From the NCBI GenBank assembly GCA_003254885.1, contig QANT01005236.1:1-23492 (forward strand): a stretch of 23,492 bases of DNA. The letters are read 5' to 3'. The stretch is from Purshia tridentata. Lineage: Eukaryota; Streptophyta; Magnoliopsida; Rosales; Rosaceae. Made by a program: the position numbers and the translations under genes. The notes below the pieces were generated by a model. It searched no databases. It was not told the DNA's origin and saw only the letters and a program-made list of their open reading frames with translations. Positions within the stretch are counted from its first letter, which is position 1; each line of letters begins with the position of its first letter. This document shows positions 8,559 to 18,185 of this stretch, piece after piece.

Positions 8559-9607
8559 TGTTGAAGAAACTCTACTGTTTGGGGATAACACCCCCACTCG
8601 AGTCAACGGTCAATGTCTCTGGTCACGTGGGATTTCGGATTCGACTTCTGTCTCACTGCCTCCGATCAACGGCCCCTCAACACAACTCCTACGGATCGGT
8701 TCATGCCACCTGATCCGATCTGAACTGATTTTATCGAAGGTCATCATCAAAGACAAGGCCTGTAACCCACCAGTTATTCGATTCGGATGCTTCTTTCGAA
8801 TCGGAGTATATCCGAACGTCCTCCTTCAACCAACAACCTACCCATCTGTTGTGCCGTCTTTCTTTGTTCGGATCGGATCAATCGCCTTCCGATCCGAATT
8901 CTACCCGGAAGGACCAAACGCCTGCACTGGTCAACCACCTTTGGAAGCCTCGTTCGGATCGGACTGATCATTCTCGACTCATACTCTTCCGAGCCGAGCA
9001 TAAACCCAGGTGGTATTTATTGCTCCTGACACTCCGAAGGTACCTTTATGCTTTGCATTATGACTTATCCACTCTGTCTTACTTTCCATTGAATGCATGT
9101 GACTTCCGGCCCTTCTATAGCCATCCCTCCTGCATTAAATGAGAAATCTGTCAGTAACCCAGTCTGTTCTGCAAGCATAGCCTCTAAAACCTATGATCAA
9201 CCATGATCATACCTACTGGTCAGCTGAAATATCCTAGTTCATTTGCCTATAAATAAGAGCATGTTTACAAGGTAGAGGGATAGACAGAAAAATCCTAAAA
9301 AACTAGCCAAAGCTTTGAAGAAATCAGAACCCAGGAATTTGCCTCTTTTCCTTCATCCCTTTCCCAAGTTCTTGCTGTGTTCTTCAGCTCTCCTTGCATC
9401 TTCCTTCTTGCCTATCTCTGACTTTGCCATCGGAGTACCTTCGGCTGGTACCACACCGGTGCTCTTTTCCGTTCATTGTGTAGGAAGAAGTCCAAAACTG
9501 ATCAGTGGACGCATTCGGATCGCCTACTCAGTCGTTCCATTCACCATCTCAACAAAAACTCTCATTTAAGTTGTGTGCGAAAGTCCAACCAGATTTTTGC
9601 ATCAACA
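8559..9607 (+). mobile_element. Probable solo LTR of an LTR retrotransposon
   Basis: The block begins TGTTGA and ends TCAACA, the inverted TG...CA termini expected of an LTR. It is about 1,049 bp long and clearly more GC-rich than the flanks. A TATAAATA box at 9248-9255 precedes a leader-like stretch of about 350 bp ending in TTTTTGCATCAACA, so the orientation is plus with U3, R and U5 in order. U3 carries several copies of a CGGATCGGA-type motif. No gag or pol frame, primer-binding site or second LTR lies beside it. The five bases on each side (CAGCC and TCTGC) do not match, so either the left end is misplaced or the element was rearranged after insertion. Confidence 0.6.
9248..9255 (+). promoter_or_regulatory. 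TATA box of the LTR
   Basis: TATAAATA lies in the right place to start an R region inside the 8559-9607 LTR. If active, transcription would run rightwards across the gene fragment at 9608-9858, antisense to it, and towards the F-box remnant. Confidence 0.5.
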
Positions 9608-9858
9608 TCTGCTTTTCTCATTTCCTTCACATCTGGGGTTACAACTTGTTGACAGAAAGTTCTCTAGATCTGCCACAAGCTTGTTCATCAGAGAATACTT
9701 GTCTTCAACTACTGCCACTTTTGCATTAGCCAACTTCATTTGAACACGTTCTTCATGCCAGACCTCAGCCATCTGCAACATCTTCCTTTCATCTTCCACT
9801 TCCTCTCTGAGTTTCATGGACTCTCTCTTCAATGCTTCAACTTCAGACTTCTTCTACA
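9608..9858 (-). pseudogene. Fragment of a coiled-coil protein gene (At5g41620/BRANCHLESS TRICHOME-like family)
   Basis: On the minus strand the frame reads EVEALKRESMKLREEVEDER, then KMLQMAEVWHEERVQMK and SLMNKLVADLENFL before a stop at about 9602. From memory this closely matches the conserved C-terminal coiled-coil block of an uncharacterised plant family represented by At5g41620 and At3g11590. Only about 80 codons are present: upstream (above about 9858) the frame is lost to stops and no further exon is visible. The fragment abuts the LTR terminus at 9607 exactly, which suggests it was captured or broken by the element. The coding match is better than expected for a very old pseudogene, so capture may be fairly recent. 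The family assignment is from recall and not checked. Confidence 0.6.
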
Positions 9859-10189
9859 TTTATACCTCAGCACGAGCAGTGCTCATCCATTGATCTCCTT
9901 CGATTTTCAAGTGATCCTAGATAAGAGCTAGCAGAATTCCAGCAATCTCCATTGACTGAAAATTTTATCATTATTAGCCTTGTGAGTGCTATGACCTTAC
10001 AAACCCATGTAGTGGCTAGTAACTCAACCAAAAAAGCCCTATGATGGGGTATAATCTTGCACCCTACTCACTGTGACCACTGAGGCAAGGTTAGAGCATA
10101 CCGTAGTCACCAAAATAGGGAAAATTTGCAAGCATGGGGTGCATGCATGGTATGCTTACAAAACACATCAAATGAGCGCTCAAAGTCGA

Positions 10190-10490
10190 GTACGTTGTTG
10201 GGTTCGATTGCGCAGCTGAGGTGGGTGCCAATGAAGGCAGAGCTTTTCATGACTTGCACACTTCGACTTTCGAAATCTGGAAAATCTTCATACATTGCTT
10301 CGATTTCCCAATATTTAGCTATAACTTTCAGTGAAAATGAGATGCTTCAGTAAACTTTGTTCTACCAATCCTAAGTGAAGGAGGAGGCCAAAAGCGTTTA
10401 CTTGTCTATATTTATACGTAAAAGAGATTTGGTAATACACGATTTTCCCTCGGTGACCAATTTACTTTTGGGTCAAGTTACTGTCGTGGG
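10190..10490 (-). pseudogene. Truncated copy of the F-box gene (5' end and promoter only)
   Basis: This segment matches the start of the intact F-box gene and its upstream flank. The equivalent of the start codon is at 10295 (GAAGCAATG in both). Coding similarity resumes at GTGCAAGTCATG and continues through ATTG-CACCCACCTCAGCTGC, but about 80 bp that encode most of the F-box core are deleted, and similarity ends near 10195. The upstream part (10296-10490) keeps the promoter blocks TTCTACCAATCCTAA, CAAAAGCGTTTA, GAGATTTGGTAA and GGTCAAGTTA. A 62-codon frame remains but lacks the F-box and all of the associated domain, so no functional product is expected. Confidence 0.82.
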
Positions 10491-10498
10491 CCAGGTTC

Positions 10499-10686
10499 CA
10501 CTAAGGTTGTTTGTAGTCAACCAAAATCAAGCAAAGTTGACATTTTTATTGTACTTTTTTGTTGCTGTTTTGTTTTCTTGTTGAATTTAGGTCACTAAGG
10601 TTCTTTGTAGTCAACCAAAATCAAGCAAAGTTGACATTTTTATTGTACTTTTTTGTTGTTGTTTTGTTTTCTTGTTGAATTTAGGT
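10499..10686 (+). repeat. Two tandem 94-bp units
   Basis: The unit beginning CACTAAGGTT at 10499 is repeated at 10593 with about two mismatches (TTGTTTG/TTCTTTG and TTGCTG/TTGTTG). Near identity shows a recent local duplication. It lies at the outer edge of the duplicated F-box promoter. It contains no gene. Confidence 0.95.
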
Positions 10687-11411
10687 CGATAAGTAACAAT
10701 AACCCATTATTATCAATCAAATTAAACTAAAGAAAAGCCACTTTTAGAAAGAAAACTCGGTCACATAATTATCGATATAGAATGAATGAAGAAAGAGATC
10801 AAAAATATTATACGTCCCAGTTGTGGAAAATCAAAATTGAGAGAAGGATATCAGATGAGATTATTATGACATTCTTTATTATATGGATCTTAATCAGATA
10901 ACTAGGTGAAGGTAGGTGAAGGGGTGAAAAACTGATCATGAAGGAGATGGGTTGGCAAACGTGCATTTGGCATTAGTGAAGGACAAAAAGTGAATCATAG
11001 TTAAAAATCATTGTAAATGGCAAAACCACACTGCATAATTACACAACGAAGCGTTGGTATTATTACCCAGAGCAATATATCTTAGAGTAAATTGGAGCTC
11101 GGCAATCTTTTCAATTGTCCACACTCCTCTTCTTGACTATAATTTTCAGTACACGAGATTTCACAACAGCAATGATAACCACATTTCAAATTGCATTCCA
11201 GAGCAGAACTATGCTAAAAAATTTACACATCACTATTGGTTAATGGCAATGTGTCGTTCGGATATAGCTATAACTTCAAAATTTTAGTGTGCATCTGTAA
11301 AGAAATCTCAACTTCTGTCCTGTAAATATGAACCCGGTGGAGAAGACTTTGAACAAAAAGATATTCTATTCATTTTCAGTCACTAGGAAACCTATTCTGT
11401 GTTAACGCTAT
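10687..11411. other. Intergenic region 3' of the transporter gene
   Basis: No gene is visible. The stretch includes the duplicated F-box 3' flank (11085-11235), described separately. The 3' UTR of the transporter gene should occupy the right end of this stretch (about 11290-11411), transcribed leftwards. Confidence 0.5.
11085..11235 (+). repeat. Detached copy of the F-box 3' flank
   Basis: This segment aligns in the same orientation with 6593-6735. Shared blocks include TTTTCAATTGTC, CACTCC-CTTCTTGA, TATAATTTTCAGT, CAAATTGCATTCCA and AGCAGAACT-TGCTAAA. In the intact locus this sequence lies about 170-310 bp beyond the F-box stop codon. Here it lies to the right of the truncated F-box promoter copy with no F-box coding sequence next to it, so it must come from another unit of the duplication. 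Confidence 0.8.
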
Positions 11412-14400
11412 CTACGCTGATATCCCTGTAGCTTCCTTTGGTATCAAAAAAAGAAAAGCAACTGGAATGAAAGTGCAGAGAAGTTGAATGGCAATTCCCA
11501 AAAGAAGGTTGTCATAAGAACCTGAAGAGATGTTCAAAATTGAAGCCAACCCAGCACCGACAAATGACCCCAATGTTGACCCTAAGTTGTTTATTGACAT
11601 AAAGAGGGCAAACAGAGTCCCTTCAATTCCGGGTGGGCATAGCTGGCCAGATAAGATCAGGAATGGCATAAACCTGCAATTCATGGGAATTTTCCACGTT
11701 GGTAAGATAGAAAATGGTAAAAGCGTCACAAACTTCATACTTTCTCTGGCTCATAGTTTGTTTCATCAATGCATGCATGCATGGATTTACGTGGACTCTA
11801 AAAAGGGCAAAAAGGCAAATGAGAAGTTGTGGATGAATTCTGAATCCAACTACACTACTGTTAGATTAATAAGAAATTACAAAAGAAAACTGTTATGAGC
11901 AAAGTATGTACATACTTGAATTGATTGATTGCATCACTAAGAGCTGAGCCACAAAGCACCATAATCCTATCTGATATTCCGTAGGTGAGATTTAAACGAG
12001 ACACCAAATTAATATCTAGGAAACTCAAGAAAGACAAACCAACATGAGACCACCTGCATGGATCAGGATCAAAACATTATCAAAAATATAATTCCAACAA
12101 AAAGGAATCTATTTGAGGTATAAATATTAACAGAACTACATTGTACTTACATGAGGATTCTTCTTAGTTTCATCCTCTTTAAGTACCGATTATATACGAA
12201 GGTTCCAAGCATGAGGCCCAACCATCCCACAACACGTGCTGTGCCCAAAAAGGATGCTTCCAATTTCAAGAACTCTGTCTGATAATAAAACATCACAGTG
12301 GAGAGGTTTGGAATGGATACATGTGCTAGGAAAAACCAAGCCATTGGTCTGATCTCAAACAAAGTAAAATCAAAAGTAACCAAGATTAAAGATTATAATA
12401 TATCCACATATGAGAAAATAGAAATCATATATCCAGATAAACAATTTAAATTGACATCGAAACCAAGTACCAACAATGGACAGACGCATTTAAATTGAAT
12501 TCTTTTTTTTTTTGGTCAAAAAAATTTAAAAACCATATAAAATGAAACTACACACAAACATGTAAACTGAATTTATGCCCTTGCAAAAATCCTATGAGGA
12601 CTAGTCTAGACCACTCGGCATTTTTTACATAGCGACCAGGTCTTCTCAAGCAAGGCCACAACAAGGGTACTACCCCCAAGAAAGGAAAAATCTTAACTTG
12701 TGATTTTCAACTGCCATGGAAAGAAACCCATGTATGTAAAATAAAATATGAGAAATTATTAGTTACCTCAAAATAAGTGGTTGTTTAAATGCATGGCACA
12801 AACTAAAAGTGGCTGCCTTCAGAGAGTGAAACCACTGTGATGCCAACGAGTCAACTTTTTTAGAAATCTGGAATTTACTAGTAACTGCTTTCTTTTTGCT
12901 GTCCTTATTGCTCTTCTTTCTCCTTGATATGCTGATATTGGATTTCTTCTCTGAGAAACTATCTTCATCTGGAAAACTACTGTTCCCATCTACCCCTTGG
13001 GAGCTTCTTGAATTAGAAAATTCAGGTAAATCTTTACTATCTATGGAATTCTCGTCAACCATGCCACATGATAACAACTGTATGGATGGTAGTACAGAAA
13101 AAAGAAGAAAGATTGTATGTATTTGTAAGTTGGTTAATGCATAACCTCCTGACAAACTACCACAAATGCCACCCAAAGCCATTGCCAACCATGATATCGA
13201 CTGGAGGTCTCCAGCAAATGAGACCCTGATAAAGTCAACTTTAAGATATCAAGTTGTACCATTAAACAGATTTGGAAGAGGAAACAAAGAAAAACAGGAG
13301 ATATGTAGTATGTACTAAAAATGAAGTAAATCCCAGATCAACTAGACAAACTTGCAGCAGATATAGGGGGAAATGAAAATATAGCTATCTTCTTTTGGTG
13401 CCATATAAGATATTTCAGCATAATAAATTTGACAGGGGAATCTCCCATTGAGCCAGCAAATCATACTAAATCCCCAAAATAAGGCATTTAGTGGTTAAGC
13501 AGTTCACCATGATTGTATAACAATAGTTCTCTATGTTGTTGACAGAATATGCTTGCAAGCTACTTGATATGAAACTCAAACTTCATTACAAAGAAAAGAA
13601 ACTCAGTTTGTACACATACCGCTCATGCCTTACTGCCTCAGCAATCATTGCATCAACTACTACATCTGCCATGGCTGAGCCCAGGTTCTGGACTGTTAAG
13701 AAAGTCGTGAGGTTCCAAATGGAACTCCTCAATGTTGCATTCAGGCCAAGAATAAGCCATGGCACAAGAGAGAGCACAGTTGCAATCACTAAGTATGGAA
13801 CCCTTCTTCTTCCTTTTATTGGAATGCAATCAGACACAATTCTGCATATAAGACATGCATTGGATTTAAAAGAACTAATAAGAAATTGTTAATGCAAAAA
13901 TTGTTGGACTACAAACTGAGGAACTGCATTAAATACTATCTCCAATCACACTGCAAATTGTTATGTCAAAAAAAAAGGTCCTCATAAAAACAATTATATA
14001 AATTTTAAAAAAAATTAAAAGAAAAGCATTATACATTATTATCCAGATATCTTTCATTTGTCACATTATGTGATGATTCCATTTTCAATAAATTACTCAA
14101 AATTTGTCTCTAAATGACTTCACTACGAGGAATAAATTATGCTTTAATTACTAAAAAGATTATGATGGAACTTTTTCAATCTTCATTAAACAACACAATG
14201 CAATTAGAACTGCATTACAAACTTAATACAGATACTTGAATTTAAGTAAACATAGCATAAGTGTAAATAAGCAGCATATATCAAATCTGTTATCTAGAAT
14301 AAAGTACTTTTATTTTATGCTTACGCACTTCATGAACACATCTAATACTCTTTTGCACAATCTGTGTGCATATAAGACTAAATGTGAGCACTGAGTAAAA

Positions 14401-15175
14401 GAAGATCCATACCCATATAAAGGTTTAATGCTCCATGGGAAAAAAGCTATTGAAAACACAAATTGGGAGGATGAGGGTGACAACTTAAGCCTATCTTTCA
14501 GCTGGTAAGAAACTGCCGTCCACACAAAGGATCTGAAACCCTACCATATATCAAGCAGCCATATATCAATTACCATATAGTCTTCATAAATCAACAAAAA
14601 AGAAAATTTTGAATAACAGTATCCAATTTGATAGTTTAACATAAAATAAAAAAATTCAAATACCTCCTAATAACACAGAAACTTCTCAATAAGGACGCAT
14701 TTCCAATGCAAAAGCTCTCTCAAAAATCACCCAAAATCAATGAATACTCACAACCCAGAAATCCAAAACGCTAAAATCACAAGTCTCCACCTACTAGAAA
14801 CACAAAAAACCTCATTTGCAGTGACCCAAGAGCTCATTCACATGCCTCCTATTAACATCAGAAACTTCTCAATAAAAACACATTTCCAATGCAAAAGCTC
14901 TCTCAAAAATCACCCAACATCAATAAATATACACAACCCAGAAACCCAAAATGCTATAAAATGACAAGTCTCCACCTCCTAGAAACACCCAAAAACCCCA
15001 TTACGCAGAACAGAATAATCTAACAGAGAGGTTCAAGTTCACAAAGAACAAAGAAAAATATAATTTCACAGAGAGAGAGAGTGAGAATGAGAACCTGGGT
15101 GAAGTAAACCAAGCAAACGAGCCAAATAAAAGAGGCTCCAAATGCAGCTCTTAGCCTCTTCAGCCATTGTATCAT
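11412..15175 (-). CDS. FBT8: Folate-biopterin transporter family protein (FBT8-type, BT1/MFS)
   Basis: Seven exons give a 495-residue protein: 15175-15095, 14540-14413, 13841-13620, 13225-12767, 12348-12151, 12053-11916 and 11673-11412. All junctions are GT-AG and in frame. The product is a multi-spanning carrier of the BT1 branch of the major facilitator superfamily, whose studied members carry folates and pterins; the substrate of the FBT8/9 branch is not established. Signatures are GFRSFVWTAVSYQLKDRL (28-45), FFPWSIKPLYGIVSD (60-74), a conserved NLGSAMADVVVDAMIAEA, and VSFAGDLQS at the start of exon 4. About twelve hydrophobic segments are visible. A charged loop at about 200-270, rich in Ser, Asp and Lys, separates the two halves. 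Arabidopsis FBT8 and FBT9 are annotated as plastid proteins, but the first 27 residues here are already a membrane segment with no transit peptide; an in-frame ATG at 15388 would add 71 basic residues. The member number rests on the adjacent Ole e 1-like gene, as recalled for At5g54855/At5g54860. Confidence 0.92.
14661..15010. repeat. Tandem duplication (about 183-bp units) in transporter intron 1
   Basis: Two adjacent copies start near CCTCCTAATAAC (14663) and CCTCCTATTAAC (14845). Shared blocks include AGAAACTTCTCAATAA, CATTTCCAATGCAAAAGCTC, TCTCAAAAATCACCCAA and CAAGTCTCCACCT. They lie inside intron 1 (14541-15094). The repeat ends within about 90 bp of the exon 1 splice donor. An open frame at 14740-14964 lies within the repeat and is not a gene. 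Confidence 0.93.
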
Positions 15176-16442
15176 TTTTTCTAATATGGGGCTTTGAGCT
15201 CGCGCAAAGAACCTCTTTCCTTTCGTCTTTCTTCTTCTATCAAACTGCTCCAGACAATTATAGTATTTCAGTTTTTTCTTGGAGGTTTGCCTTTCAACGG
15301 TTTCTTTGCTTGTATTTAACTGCTGAATTTGGGCGTTAATTTTGCAGACGTTTATGCCCCTCTTGCATTCTTTACTTGTAGTAGGCATTCACCTTTATCA
15401 GGTGGAGCTTCTCGACATTTCGCTGGTGATAGTTTTTATGACTGCTGGCCAGTGGCCACGTCCAGGTATCCTCCCATTTTCGGACACCTCAGCATCGGGG
15501 GCCCACAATTGGACCTTGACCAAGTGGATTGTGTCACAGCCGTGATCTTAAATTCGATATTGTTTCACTCCTTTAAATCCCTTCAGGGAAAACAAAAATT
15601 ACTAATGTAGCAATTGATGTCAAACTTTTCCTCCCTCCAAGAAAGTATAGATTTGAAATTTATCATTCTTTTTTTTTTATTTATGGATCCATAAGTATAA
15701 TATTTGTAAAAAGAAAGCATGAAAAAACAGTTTATAATGCATTAATTAAGTAATAAAGAGGTGCGACGTGTGACACATTATTTAAAATTGAAAAAAGACT
15801 AATGCTTCTCTTGGTTGAATGGTGAAATTGTCATTCAATCATATGCTGCAAAAAATTGGATTTTTTTTATTAAAGCAATTCACTTGGCATTTGATGTCTT
15901 GGGTAGAGATGATTTTAAAACTGAATAATATATATTTAAGAATTTGCCTCTAATGCTAGCCTATGTGGTGAAGGATGTAGATAGAAGAGTTGCGATAAAA
16001 AAATATTGGGTTATGAACTAATGATAATGCATTTGTCTTGTACATACATTATTCTGGTGCAACATAATTCACTTCTCCACAAATAGCCTATGACATGATA
16101 TAAACACAAAAATCTCATAATCGATCGAGTTCCTAATAGAAGTATCATGCATTATTACCCTACTATGGTCATGAGGTGCTAAACTTGGTTCTATGAAAGC
16201 TTCTTTTCAACACGTAAGTGTACAAACAGCCCTACATTTTCAGGCCTGTTTACTGTATAGTTTTGTATGTCACTCCAACCAAGGATTGGGTTATACCAAC
16301 AAAAAGGATGTTTAGCACAAACTACATTACAGCAATAACACTCATTGCATGATAACCACATAATCTATTTTCCATTTCCCTTCAGTAAAAGCAAGCACAG
16401 AGTCCAACTAACAAAGAAAATATCAGATCAGGCCTAGAACTT
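15176..16442. other. Intergenic: transporter promoter and 3' flank of the Ole e 1-like gene
   Basis: The left part (15176 to about 15600) is the transporter 5' region. It includes the in-frame upstream ATG at 15388 and a GGCCCA motif at 15500-15505 (TGGGCC on the gene strand), a site II-type element often found in promoters of plant housekeeping genes. The right part (about 15600-16442) is AT-rich and includes the expected 3' UTR of the Ole e 1-like gene. I see no further gene or repeat. Confidence 0.5.
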
Positions 16443-18185
16443 TTAAATGCAGTATGCTGGTACACTTGCTGGTCGATAGACAAAAGCTCTAACGGTGTGA
16501 GAATAGCCCGATGGATGATTATAACTGAACTTTACTCCTGAGCTGGCATCACCAAGATGAGTGCAGTGCTCATGGAAGCTGCTGATAGGTCGTGCCAGAC
16601 ATGCATCCCAGCGGTCACTCTCGGGCATCGTCTCTGCCACTGTATATATCCCCTTATCATTTGTGAATGCCTGGTAATTTAGAACTTCCCCAGACTTTGT
16701 AATGCATAGAACAGCTACCTCAGCACCTGCATCATAACAAACCAAAAGTCAAAACCATCCATTTTGGCCTTATCCAATACAAAAATAAGCTGGAATGTCA
16801 TAGTTTGACTAAATACACTAATCTAACATTGTAATTGAGACCAAGATAGCAATCCACTCTTATCTTTTTAACTTCATTCCACACTTCAAACAATCGAAAT
16901 CAACATAAGACACGGATGTGAACTTCTCTCATTATCTCTATGGCATATTAAAAACAAAATTGTAATCATCAGCAAAAGAGAAAAAAAGCTTATTGAAAGG
17001 AAAATAAATTGTTTTCACGGTTTACAAATTGCTTCTTAAAATCCTAAATTCTACAGTAGTCATGAAGAACAAATACTGATTTTTATCTGTGTTAGTGAGG
17101 ATCCGCTAAGGTGCTCAAAGGCTTGACCTTAATCCAACTAGATCTTCCTCCAGATCAAGTGAAATATGTATGCATGAATATGATGATGTAGCAGTTAAGG
17201 AAATGAGCAATGTAGATGCCTGTCAATACTTCAGCAACGAAGACAAATGACATACAAACAAATCTTCCAGTTGAAATATCTATACCCTGGTCGTGAAAAA
17301 GTGAACCTATCAAGATTCAAGGATTAAAAGTGTGTTTTTATGCCATATGTGTTTGCATGGTAGAACTCTCCATTGAGTAAAGTTTCTATGCACAAAGGGA
17401 GAATAGTCCCATCAATCACTCAACCTATGTTCAATTATGGAAATGGAACCTTGAAGCTGCAAACCAAGTTGTCAATAGGAGTCCTTTCAGATTTTGATTG
17501 AAAGCTTTTAGTTACTATATTTCTCCAAAGTTCATCAAAACTACAACTTGTTTCCTACTCAACACCTAGATGGAGCAGTATAAGTCAAAATACCATTCCT
17601 CTCCTACCTATTTAGCAAAGGATAAATGTGTATATCCATGAAGCGGAAAGTATCCCAATTCTGTACATCTTTATATCTATTAAGAGGTAAGTATTCCAAC
17701 TCATTAATTTTATTGCTCAAAGCAAGACCATTACAAAGATAAAAACAATGCAACACATTATAATCATGAAAATTCAGATTCGGAAAAATAATCAGACCAT
17801 TGAAACCAGAAAAATTTTAAAACTTTTGTCTCAGGAAAACACATCAAAAATCAATTGGACCAAAAGGAAAAACTTTTAGCTAAACACATGATGATCATCA
17901 CCAACCCACAAAAAATTATCACTCAAAAGACAAAATCCCAGTTCAAAGATTTCACCAAGCAACATATAATTATCAAAATAATTGAGGCAATTGTGCTGAT
18001 TTGAGCAAGAGAGAAAGAAAGGAAGGACCTTCTAGAACATGATCTTCAGGTCCAATGGCGGAGTCATCACAGAAATCACAAATAACTCTGCCATGGATTT
18101 CACCAGTCCAAGCTCGAACACCACAAGTTAAGAATGTAAAGATGAGAAGACCCACCACCAGCTTCGTCTTCCTCTCTGCTTCCAT
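16443..18185 (-). CDS. Pollen Ole e 1 allergen/extensin family protein (secreted)
   Basis: Two exons (18185-18029 and 16726-16443), split by a 1,302-bp GT-AG intron, encode 146 residues. An N-terminal signal peptide (KTKLVVGLLIFTFLTCGVRA, cleavage probably after A25) sends the product to the secretory pathway or wall. The mature part is an Ole e 1-like domain: GEIHGRVICDFC near its start, AEVAVLC, then NDKGIYTVAETM, CLARP, and YRPASVPAYC at the end. Six cysteines (C36, C39, C60, C95, C107, C145) fit three disulfides. The molecular function of this branch is unknown; some relatives are pollen or wall proteins. The donor after 18029 restores VLEGAEVAVLC across the junction. The neighbouring FBT8-type transporter matches the Arabidopsis pair At5g54855/At5g54860 as I recall it. 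The long intron holds no recognisable gene or repeat. Confidence 0.9.

Noticed and set aside
8455..8967. 170-codon frame covering the start of the LTR
   Set aside because: It crosses the LTR boundary, has no recognisable domain and competes with other open frames in the same GC-rich U3 region.
15329..15610. 93-codon frame upstream of the transporter
   Set aside because: It lies antisense in the promoter region with no signal or domain; several frames are open here by chance.
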